Positions 8,965 to 16,319 of a stretch of 37,500 nt of DNA are shown piece by piece (the first letter of the stretch is position 1; each line of letters starts with the position of its first letter). This DNA is from Porphyromonas uenonis DSM 23387 = JCM 13868 (GTDB lineage: Bacteria > Bacteroidota > Bacteroidia > Bacteroidales > Porphyromonadaceae). The notes beneath the pieces are model-generated. The model was not told the DNA's origin and searched no databases. It saw only the letters and a program-made list of their open reading frames with translations. The translations under genes were made by a program, and so were the position numbers. The DNA lies in the NCBI RefSeq assembly GCF_000482365.1, contig NZ_AXVC01000022.1:67581-105080 (forward strand). Direction: 5' to 3'.

Positions 8965-9312
8965 CTGACGCATTATAAAAAAACAAGCTCGTTTCATTTC
9001 CTACCTAGGAATTTGCCAAATAAGTACCTGGAAATTTGCCCAATTCCTACCTAGGAAATGGACAAATTCTTCGGAGGAATCAAATGAAACTTCGGAGGAA
9101 TCAAATGAAACTTCGGAGGAATCAAAAAATAAGTCCGAAGAATTTGCCCATTTTCTAGGTACTTATTTGGGAAATTCCTAGGTAGGAATTTAATTCCTCG
9201 GGAGAAAGGCGTAATCAGAGAGGATCCGTAGACACTCTGTAGCGATACTCGAGCCATGTATCCCTAGTTCTCGCCATGTGCAGCTCCTAGACGGCTGATT
9301 ATAATGCGTCAG
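8965..9312. mobile_element. MITE-like element, copy A, 14-bp perfect terminal inverted repeats
   Basis: CTGACGCATTATAA at 8965-8978 is the exact inverted complement of 9299-9312, bounding a 348-bp non-coding element. Inside, long inverted arms built on CCTACCTAGG (about 8998-9068 and 9132-9200) flank a 63-bp tandem core (9069-9131). A ~115-bp tail (9198-9312) follows, and a diverged direct copy of it lies at 32230-32346. The architecture resembles the BrickBuilt MITEs of P. gingivalis, which have a core of ~23-bp tandem units. That link is by architecture only, not by sequence comparison. No clear target-site duplication is visible. Confidence 0.78.
9069..9131. repeat. Three tandem 21-bp units (MITE copy A core)
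   Basis: CTTCGGAGGAATCAAATGAAA repeats at 9069, 9090 and 9111; the last unit changes at its end. The reverse complement of this 63-bp block occurs at 32089-32151 with one mismatch. Confidence 0.92.
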
Positions 9313-9345
9313 TCCTGCTCTACCTTCGATGTCCTTGTTTTTCTG

Positions 9346-9353
9346 TACTTTTG
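9346..9353 (+). promoter_or_regulatory. Putative promoter -7 box (TACTTTTG) for aspS
   Basis: TACTTTTG fits the Bacteroidota -7 box and lies 85 bp upstream of aspS and 33 bp beyond the MITE's right end. The -33 region would fall just outside the MITE terminal repeat. Confidence 0.5.
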
Positions 9354-9438
9354 TGCTAGTAGAGGTGTGAGGCATATGGTGCTTCGGTCTCTACGATACA
9401 AGCTAAAGATAGATATAGAAATTAGGTAGCATCAGATT

Positions 9439-11181
9439 ATGTACAGAACGCATACGTGTGGAGCTCTGCGTGCCTCTGACGAGGGCCTGCAGGTGACGCT
9501 CGCCGGTTGGGTCGCTAAGATTCGTCGCATGGGAGCTATGACCTTCCTCGACTTACGTGATAGATATGGCATTACGCAGATCTTCTTTGACGAGTCGCAT
9601 CAGGAGCTCCTGAGTGAGGTGGGGCGTGAGTGGGTTATAGCGGTCAGTGGTACCGTACGCCTGCGCAGCAGTGTCAATGAGAAGATTCCCACGGGGCAGA
9701 TCGAGATCCTCGCAGACAGCATGAAGGTGCTCAACCGTGCCGACACGCCTCCCTTTACCATCGAGGATGTGAGCGACGGTGGCGATGATCTACGTATGAA
9801 GTACCGCTACCTGGACCTACGTCGTAGACCTGTGCTGAGCAATATAGAGCTGCGTCACCGTATGACGATGGAGACGAGACGCTATCTCGATGGGCTTCAC
9901 TTTCTAGAGATAGAGACGCCGATGCTGATCGGATCGACTCCTGAGGGTGCACGTGACTTTGTGGTGCCTAGTCGTATGAACCCTGGGCAGTTTTACGCAT
10001 TACCTCAGTCGCCACAGACCTTCAAGCAGCTCCTGATGGTAGCGGGCATGGACCGTTACTTCCAGATCGTGAAGTGCTTTAGAGATGAGGATCTACGTGC
10101 CGACCGTCAGCCGGAGTTCACGCAGATAGACTGCGAGATGAGCTTCGTGGAGCAGGACGACATCTTGAGCACCTTCGAGGGGCTGGCGAAGCATCTCTTT
10201 AAGGAGATCCGCGGCATTGACCTCCCTACGCCACTACGCCGCATGACTTGGTATGAGGCTATGGACCGCTACGGTAGCGACAAACCCGATCTGCGCTTCG
10301 GCATGGAGATCGCAGAGGTTACCAAGACGATCCAGGGACATGGCTTTGGCGTTGTGGACGACGCTGAGTACATCGGTGCTATCGTGGTCACGGGCAAGGC
10401 GGACTACACGCGCAAGCAGATCGACCAGCTGACCGACTTCGTCAAGCGTCCACAGGTGGGTGCCAAGGGGCTACTCTGGCTACGCTATCAGGCTGATGGA
10501 ACGATGAAGAGTAGCTTCGACAAGTTCCTCACGGCCGACCAACTCAAAGCACTTGCCGACCAACTATCTATGCAGCCAGGCGACATTGCGCTCCTCATCT
10601 CAGGGGGCAAGCGTGCTGCGCAGAAGCAACTAGGCACGCTACGTCTACACGTCGCCTCCGAGCTGGGGCTGATGAAGCCAGGGCACTACGAGTGCCTCTG
10701 GGTAGTTGACTTTCCACTACTCGAGTGGGACGAGGAGACGCAGCGTTACTATGCGATGCACCACCCCTTTACGGCACCTAAGCCAGAGGATCAAGATCGT
10801 CTCGAGAGCGACCCCGGTAGCGTCCGTGCCGATGCTTACGACATGGTGATCAACGGTGTCGAGGTGGGCGGTGGCTCTATCCGTATCCACGATGCGGAGC
10901 TACAGGCAAGGGTCTTTGCGGCACTAGGCTTTACGAAGGAGCGTGCCGAGGAGCAGTTTGGATTCTTGATGAATGCCTTTAAGTATGGCGCACCTCCTCA
11001 CGGTGGTATCGCCTTTGGCTTGGATCGCTGGGTATCGCTCATGGCTGAGCTAGACTCGATACGTGACTGTATCGCCTTCCCGAAGAATAATTCGGGCCGT
11101 GATGTGATGATCGATGCCCCCGCACGACTAGATCCCGAGCAGCTCGACGAGCTACACCTGACGGTGCGAGAGACACTATAA
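9439..11181 (+). CDS. aspS: Aspartyl-tRNA synthetase
   Basis: A 580-residue class II synthetase of the bacterial type (usual length about 585). It charges tRNA-Asp with aspartate in the cytoplasm. Residues 1-100 form the anticodon-binding OB fold ([20 protein letters not shown]). The conserved QSPQTFKQ lies at 190-197. Motif 2 ([18 protein letters not shown]) starts near 214. A GAD-like insertion domain spans about 290-400. Motif 3 ([10 protein letters not shown]) is near 521. The ATG at 9439 directly precedes the conserved start. The next gene begins 16 bp after the stop, so aspS probably heads an aspS-nif3-zinc ribbon operon. Confidence 0.97.
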   Translation: MYRTHTCGALRASDEGLQVTLAGWVAKIRRMGAMTFLDLRDRYGITQIFFDESHQELLSEVGREWVIAVSGTVRLRSSVNEKIPTGQIEILADSMKVLNRADTPPFTIEDVSDGGDDLRMKYRYLDLRRRPVLSNIELRHRMTMETRRYLDGLHFLEIETPMLIGSTPEGARDFVVPSRMNPGQFYALPQSPQTFKQLLMVAGMDRYFQIVKCFRDEDLRADRQPEFTQIDCEMSFVEQDDILSTFEGLAKHLFKEIRGIDLPTPLRRMTWYEAMDRYGSDKPDLRFGMEIAEVTKTIQGHGFGVVDDAEYIGAIVVTGKADYTRKQIDQLTDFVKRPQVGAKGLLWLRYQADGTMKSSFDKFLTADQLKALADQLSMQPGDIALLISGGKRAAQKQLGTLRLHVASELGLMKPGHYECLWVVDFPLLEWDEETQRYYAMHHPFTAPKPEDQDRLESDPGSVRADAYDMVINGVEVGGGSIRIHDAELQARVFAALGFTKERAEEQFGFLMNAFKYGAPPHGGIAFGLDRWVSLMAELDSIRDCIAFPKNNSGRDVMIDAPARLDPEQLDELHLTVRETL

Positions 11182-11197
11182 TATATAAGGAGTCCTT

Positions 11198-12310
11198 ATG
11201 GTCACGATAGGAGATGTAGTTCGTACGATAGAGGAGTGCTACCCGCTGAGCTATCAGGAGAGCTACGACAACTCGGGCCTTCAGGTGGGCGATGTGACGC
11301 AGCCACTGCGTGGCATCATGCTGGCTGTGGAGACGACCGAGGCGGTCCTCGAGGAGTGCCTGCAGCGTGGGTGCAACCTGCTCGTATCGCATCACCCGAT
11401 TCTCTTCCGAGGACTTAAGCGGCTTACACCTGCGACCTATCAGGAGCGTTGCGTAGCTTTTGCCCTGAGAAACAATATCGCTATCTACGCTTGTCACACT
11501 TCGGCAGACAATGAGATGAGCCAGGGTGTGAATCATTATCTGGCTAATCTGATCGGTCTCAAGCGTGAGGGGCGACGACCGATGATGCCTCAGCGAGGAC
11601 GCTTTTACAAGCTACAGACCTACATCCCGCACAGCCACGCTGATGCGCTACGCACCGCTTATGAGAAGGCGGGGGTTGGTTCGCTCGGCGGTTACACGGG
11701 CTGTAGTTACAGTTGCTCGGGCGTAGGGCGCTTCCGTCCAGGAGCTGAGACTCACCCGACGATCGGTACGCATGGCGCCATGGAGGCGGTCGAGGAGGAG
11801 ATGATCTCCGTGCTCGTGCCACAGGAGCGACTATCGCAAGCGATCACGACGCTCGTAGCGACGCACCCCTATGAGGTGCCAGCCTACGAGGTGATCCCGA
11901 TCGTGATGGATCACCCAACGAGCGGGCTAGGTGTCGTTGGCGAGTTGCCGAGCGAGATGTCTCCGCAAGAGTTACTCGAGCGCCTAGCTACGCTGCCCGC
12001 TGTGGAGCGTATCGCTCACTCTAATCCCCCCACGCAGCCGATTCGTCGCGTAGCACTCTGTGGCGGTAGTGGCGGCGGTCACGAGTTCATCGGAGAGGCA
12101 CTGCGCTCAGGCGCAGAGGTCTATATCACAGGCGAGGCAAAGTACAACGATTATCTCGACGTGCAGGGTCATCTCTGGCTGATCACGCTGGGACACTTCG
12201 AGAGTGAGTACTGCACGCGCACGATGCTCTATGATGCGTTGTCGGATAAATATCGTAACTTTGTCGTCCATACGTCAGATGCTGACACCAATCCTATTCA
12301 CTATTTCTAA
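11198..12310 (+). CDS. Nif3-like dinuclear metal-centre protein (YqfO/YbgI family)
   Basis: A 370-residue protein of the long, YqfO-type Nif3 family, with a central insertion domain between two halves of the Nif3 fold. Metal-site residues are visible: the N-terminal SHHPI (H65, H66), HTSADN (H100, D104) and the C-terminal LGHFESE (H333, E337). YDNSGLQVGD near residue 23 and ITGEAKYND near 312 are family landmarks. These proteins form hexameric toroids with two metals per site. They are often labelled GTP cyclohydrolase I type 2, but the cellular function is not settled, so I give no symbol. It sits between aspS (16 bp) and the zinc-ribbon gene (12 bp). Confidence 0.92.
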   Translation: MVTIGDVVRTIEECYPLSYQESYDNSGLQVGDVTQPLRGIMLAVETTEAVLEECLQRGCNLLVSHHPILFRGLKRLTPATYQERCVAFALRNNIAIYACHTSADNEMSQGVNHYLANLIGLKREGRRPMMPQRGRFYKLQTYIPHSHADALRTAYEKAGVGSLGGYTGCSYSCSGVGRFRPGAETHPTIGTHGAMEAVEEEMISVLVPQERLSQAITTLVATHPYEVPAYEVIPIVMDHPTSGLGVVGELPSEMSPQELLERLATLPAVERIAHSNPPTQPIRRVALCGGSGGGHEFIGEALRSGAEVYITGEAKYNDYLDVQGHLWLITLGHFESEYCTRTMLYDALSDKYRNFVVHTSDADTNPIHYF

Positions 12311-12322
12311 GCAATACCATCT

Positions 12323-13234
12323 ATGAGTATTAATACAACGACCCACGAAGTAGCCGAGCGTAGTATCAGGGAGAAACTCATCGCCCTCAAGCGTCTACAG
12401 GAGACGCTCACCAGTATTGACAAGATCAAGCTGTTGCGTGGCGAGCTTCCCCAAGCTATCGAAGACCTAGCGGACGAAATCGAGGGACTGAAGACACGCT
12501 TAGAGAAGTACAACGCTGCTGCCAAGAAGCTCACGCAGTCAGTCAGCGGTGAAAATCAAAAGATCGCTACGGCAAACGATAAGCTCGCAGTGCTCAAGGA
12601 GCAACTCAATGCGGTGAGCAATAACCGCGAGTATGAGCATCTGTCGCGAGAGATCGAGTTTCAGGAGCTTGAGATACAGCTCGCACAGAAGCATATCCGC
12701 GAGTTCAACGCAGAGCTCCAAGGTCGCAAGGATGACATTGCCAAGCTCCAAGAGCGTATCAAGGAGCGTGAGGAGGATCATCAGGCTAAGAGCGAGGAGC
12801 TAGAGCAGATCATCGCCGAGACTCGCATCGAGGAGGAGCAGCTCCGTGATCGTGCCAACGAGCTAGAGTCACAGATCGACGAGCGTATTCTTAAGGCTTT
12901 CCTACGCCTTCGCAAGGGCGCTACCAACGGACTTGCCGTGGTCCCCGTAGAGCGTGAGGCTTGTGGTGGGTGCTTTAACCATATCCCACCACAGCGTCAG
13001 CTAGAGGTCAAGCTCCACAACAAGGTCATCGTCTGCGAGTATTGCGGTCGTGTACTCATCGATCCAGACATCGAGAATGAGCCAGTAGAGGAGCAGTCTG
13101 AGACGAAGGCTGATACAAAGAAAAAGGAGACTAAGAAGGCTACCGCCACCAAGAAGAAGGCTACAGCTACTAAGAAGACTGCAGCTAAGAGTACTAAGAA
13201 GGCTGCCTCTAGTAAGGATAAAGAGGACAAGTAA
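12323..13234 (+). CDS. Coiled-coil C4 zinc-ribbon protein with basic Lys/Ala tail
   Basis: A 303-residue protein in three parts. Residues 10-195 are a long heptad-patterned antiparallel coiled coil rich in E, K and L. Residues 210-250 hold a C4 zinc ribbon with ligands C214, C217, C238 and C241 (ACGGC and CEYC), of the zf-RING_7 type. From about 262 to the end is a Lys/Ala/Thr-rich tail (KKATATKKKATATKKTAAKS) resembling histone H1 tails. The first two parts are a widespread bacterial family commonly encoded next to nif3-like genes. Its proposed nucleic-acid association is not proven. The tail suggests DNA or RNA binding, which is inference. Confidence 0.85.
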   Translation: MSINTTTHEVAERSIREKLIALKRLQETLTSIDKIKLLRGELPQAIEDLADEIEGLKTRLEKYNAAAKKLTQSVSGENQKIATANDKLAVLKEQLNAVSNNREYEHLSREIEFQELEIQLAQKHIREFNAELQGRKDDIAKLQERIKEREEDHQAKSEELEQIIAETRIEEEQLRDRANELESQIDERILKAFLRLRKGATNGLAVVPVEREACGGCFNHIPPQRQLEVKLHNKVIVCEYCGRVLIDPDIENEPVEEQSETKADTKKKETKKATATKKKATATKKTAAKSTKKAASSKDKEDK

Positions 13235-13247
13235 ATCTTCCCTTTCC

Positions 13248-13284
13248 AGCGACGAGCCTCTTCGGACGACCTGTCGCTCTTCTC
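13248..13284 (+). terminator. Weak hairpin after zinc-ribbon gene
   Basis: AGCGAC (13248-13253) pairs with GTCGCT (13273-13278), followed by a pyrimidine-rich run with few consecutive Ts. It may give partial termination before tilS. Confidence 0.3.
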
Positions 13285-13312
13285 TCCCTTTACGACATTC
13301 ATCCCTCGCACT

Positions 13313-14797
13313 GTGTCTCAGCGACGTACGCTACTCAATCATGCTTTGGTGCATCAGATGCGTCGCACGATCGAGCAGTATGATCTGCTAGAGCGGGATA
13401 GCGAGCGGGTGGTCATCATAGCCCTCAGCGGAGGTGCCGACTCGACGGCGCTTCTGTGGGGGCTTTCGCTTTTAGGCTACCGCTGTGTGGCGGCGCATTG
13501 CAACTTTCACCTGCGAGGCGACGAGAGCGACCGTGACGAAACGTTTGTCTCAGAACTTTGTGAGCAGCTGGGGGTGCCGTTAGAGCGCGCTTCCTTTGAC
13601 ACTTACGGATACGCTGCTACGCACCAGGGGGTGAGCGTAGAGATGGCGGCGCGGGAGCTGAGATACCACTTCTTCGACGAGCTGTATGAGCGGTACGATG
13701 CGCAGAGTATCGCCTTAGGACATCATCTGGAGGACAATGTGGAGCAGCTCCTGATCAATCTCTCCCAAGGGGCTGGCGTACGAGGACTACGGGGCATGCT
13801 CCCCACGCGTGAGGAGGGGAGGTATATTCGTCCGCTCATCGACACGCCGCCTCGTCTTATCTACGACTTCTTGCGAACGGCTGGACAGCCTTTTGTGACG
13901 GACTCGACGAATGCCGATACAACCATACGGCGCAACTTCGTCCGGCACACGTTGCGCCCACTCTTTGACCAGTTGAACCCCTCCTTTGACCAGGCGGTCG
14001 CCTCGACGATCCATATCCTGCGAGATTTGGAGCAGTTGCAGGACTACTATATAAGGAGTACCCTCCCCGCAGACGCGAGCCAGCCGCTAGAGATCGCCTG
14101 GCTTCGTCAGCAGATAGCTCCGCTGGCACTTCTCTACAGCCACTTCGCGACCATCGATTGTGATCGCTTGGTATTACAGCAGCTCCTTATGGACTGCGCA
14201 CAGCCTGAGCGTGCCGACAGCTATGCTCGCTACGAGGGACGCGGCGGGATCATCGAGCGTTATCGGGGGTATCTGACAGGCACGACGAGTGAGACGCTGG
14301 CTCATCTGGAGCAGGCGACGAGCTTTTGCCTAGAGCTGCCCGCTATGGCTAGCTGGCAAGCGGGAGCCGTGCTGGATCACCCGCTAGGATCGATAAAGAT
14401 AGCGGTACACGACTCCTCGGAGACACCACCGCCTGCGATTCGGACACTCACGCCTTACAGCTATTTGGCCGACTACGACCAACTTCTGTCGATGGCGCCT
14501 CAGCTACAGCTTAGAGCCTCTACCGATGGCGAGCAATGGATCGCACCGCTCGGCCTGAAAGGACGCAAACCATTGGCGAAGCTCCTGCGCGACGCCAAGC
14601 TCCTACCCTCACGCAGAGCGGCTACGGTGCAACTCATCGACAGCCACACAGGCACTACGCTATGGCTGGTCGGCCTCTGCCGTAGTGCTGACTACCAGCT
14701 CACGCCACAGACCCGTCGCTGGGCGGAGATAACCTTCACCCCTACATTGTCAGATCCCTTTGCGAGGCACACAACACCTCACACGATAGCTCGTTAG
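13313..14797 (+). CDS. tilS: tRNA(Ile)-lysidine synthase
   Basis: A 494-residue protein that adds lysine to C34 of the CAU-anticodon tRNA-Ile, so that AUA is read as Ile. The PP-loop ATP site SGGADS is at 39-44. HCNFHLRGDESDRDE and GHHLEDNVEQLL are TilS hallmarks, and DSTNADTTIRRNFVRH matches the tRNA-recognition region. The C-terminal TilS domain lies near residues 390-470. The frame opens with GTG at 13313. An in-frame ATG at 13358 would leave 23 residues before the SGG loop, which is equally typical, so the start is unsure. Confidence 0.94.
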   Translation: MSQRRTLLNHALVHQMRRTIEQYDLLERDSERVVIIALSGGADSTALLWGLSLLGYRCVAAHCNFHLRGDESDRDETFVSELCEQLGVPLERASFDTYGYAATHQGVSVEMAARELRYHFFDELYERYDAQSIALGHHLEDNVEQLLINLSQGAGVRGLRGMLPTREEGRYIRPLIDTPPRLIYDFLRTAGQPFVTDSTNADTTIRRNFVRHTLRPLFDQLNPSFDQAVASTIHILRDLEQLQDYYIRSTLPADASQPLEIAWLRQQIAPLALLYSHFATIDCDRLVLQQLLMDCAQPERADSYARYEGRGGIIERYRGYLTGTTSETLAHLEQATSFCLELPAMASWQAGAVLDHPLGSIKIAVHDSSETPPPAIRTLTPYSYLADYDQLLSMAPQLQLRASTDGEQWIAPLGLKGRKPLAKLLRDAKLLPSRRAATVQLIDSHTGTTLWLVGLCRSADYQLTPQTRRWAEITFTPTLSDPFARHTTPHTIAR

Positions 14798-14840
14798 CCG
14801 TTTATTTTGTACTTTTACAGCTAGAACCGACTTATAAAGC

Positions 14841-16292
14841 ATGACGAAGACCTTTCCCATGATCGCCAAGACGCTCCCTGGGCTGGAGCCAGTATTGGAA
14901 CAAGAATTGATAGCCCTCGGTGCGGACAATGTACAGATAGGACGTCGCATGGTCTCCTACGAAGGAGATCTCAAGATGCTCTACAAGTCCAATCTGCACC
15001 TACGCACAGCGCTTAAGGTGCTGAGACCCATCTATGAGTTTGACGCGGAGGATATAGACATCCTCTACACGACGCTGCTCCACTTCGACTGGAGCCAGTG
15101 GCTCACGGCCGATATGACCTTTGCGGTCGATGCGGTTGTCTACTCATCGACCTTCAAGCATAGTCGGTACGTCGTCTACAAGACGAAAGACGCTATCGTC
15201 GATTACTTTAGAGAGCAAACGGGTGGCACGAAGCGCCCCTCGGTCAAGCTCTCGAACCCGCAGCTGATCTTTCACCTACACATCGCCGAGCAGCATGTGA
15301 CGCTCTGCCTGGACTCGTCGGGCGAGAGCCTACACAAGCGGGGATATCGTATGGAGCAGGACCGTGCTCCTATCAACGAAGTGCTCGCTGCGGGCATCCT
15401 GCTCAAGGCGGGCTGGCATGGGCAGTGCGATCTGATGGACCCCTTCTGCGGGTCGGGCACCTTCCTCGTGGAGGCTGCGCTGATCGCTACGGGTACGCCT
15501 CCAGGCATCTACCGTGAGAGCTATCCCTTCGAGCGGTGGCCAGACTTTGATAGTGAGCTCTGCAGTGAGGTGTACAACGACGACTCGACGGAGCGCTCCT
15601 TCGACTACCATATCTACGGCTCGGATCTCTCGCCTCAAGCCATTGCCAAGGCTAAGCGCAACGTCACCCGCTCGGGTATGTCTCGCTACATTGACCTCTC
15701 CGTGGGCGACTTTGCCGATCAGCACCTGCCTCATCCCGAGGCTGAAACAGAACCTAAATGTCTGCTCGTGATGAACCCGCCTTACGGGGAGCGTCTCTCG
15801 GACTACGACCTCGAGCAGCTCTATAGTATGATCGGTCGTACGCTCAAGTTCCAGTTCGCAGGAGCTCAGGCGTGGATCATCGCTCATCAGGCGGAGCACT
15901 TTCACGCCATCGGTCTCAAGCACGATCTGCGCGAAGAGCTCTACAATGGGTCGCTACCCTGCGAGTTGCGTGGCTATACGCTCTTTGAGGGCAAGCACAA
16001 GGAGTACAAGGAACAGATCGCTCAGCGTGGTGAAGAGGCTCCTCAGCGTAGAGAGCGTGGCGAAGCGTTTCACCGTGGTAAGGGTCAAGAGCCCCGCAGA
16101 CATCGAGCTGGGCACGACAAACCCGCCTACAGCAAGGGACGTGACAATGGCAAGCCCGCACATCGTGGCACACAGCGTACGAAAGGACCCCGCCCCGCTG
16201 GCTCCTCTAGCTCTGGCTATAAGGCCAATATCCAAACCTTCGGCAGCGACGAGACCTTCGTCCATGAAGCTGAAGCAAACGACAACGAATAA
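14841..16292 (+). CDS. rlmL: THUMP-domain 23S rRNA guanine-N2 methyltransferase, RlmL-type
   Basis: A 483-residue SAM-dependent RNA methyltransferase. Residues about 45-155 are a THUMP RNA-binding domain. The methyltransferase fold carries the SAM motif DPFCGSGT (200-207) and the catalytic NPPYGE (312-317) of N2-guanine methylases. E. coli RlmL is a longer fusion whose first half matches this protein and makes m2G2445 in 23S rRNA. The RlmK half is absent here. After about residue 390 comes a ~90-residue extension rich in Arg, Gly, Lys and His (RHRAGHDKPAYSKGRDNG), probably disordered and RNA-binding. The target base is inferred from the family. It overlaps nothing and is followed by ptpA after 27 bp. 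Confidence 0.85.
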   Translation: MTKTFPMIAKTLPGLEPVLEQELIALGADNVQIGRRMVSYEGDLKMLYKSNLHLRTALKVLRPIYEFDAEDIDILYTTLLHFDWSQWLTADMTFAVDAVVYSSTFKHSRYVVYKTKDAIVDYFREQTGGTKRPSVKLSNPQLIFHLHIAEQHVTLCLDSSGESLHKRGYRMEQDRAPINEVLAAGILLKAGWHGQCDLMDPFCGSGTFLVEAALIATGTPPGIYRESYPFERWPDFDSELCSEVYNDDSTERSFDYHIYGSDLSPQAIAKAKRNVTRSGMSRYIDLSVGDFADQHLPHPEAETEPKCLLVMNPPYGERLSDYDLEQLYSMIGRTLKFQFAGAQAWIIAHQAEHFHAIGLKHDLREELYNGSLPCELRGYTLFEGKHKEYKEQIAQRGEEAPQRRERGEAFHRGKGQEPRRHRAGHDKPAYSKGRDNGKPAHRGTQRTKGPRPAGSSSSGYKANIQTFGSDETFVHEAEANDNE

Positions 16293-16319
16293 GTAACATC
16301 TATCACGCCATACTGATCT

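Noticed and set aside
9069-9131. CRISPR array
   Set aside because: Units of 21 bp follow each other with no unique spacers, and no cas genes are present. The same holds for the arrays at 21502 and 30224.
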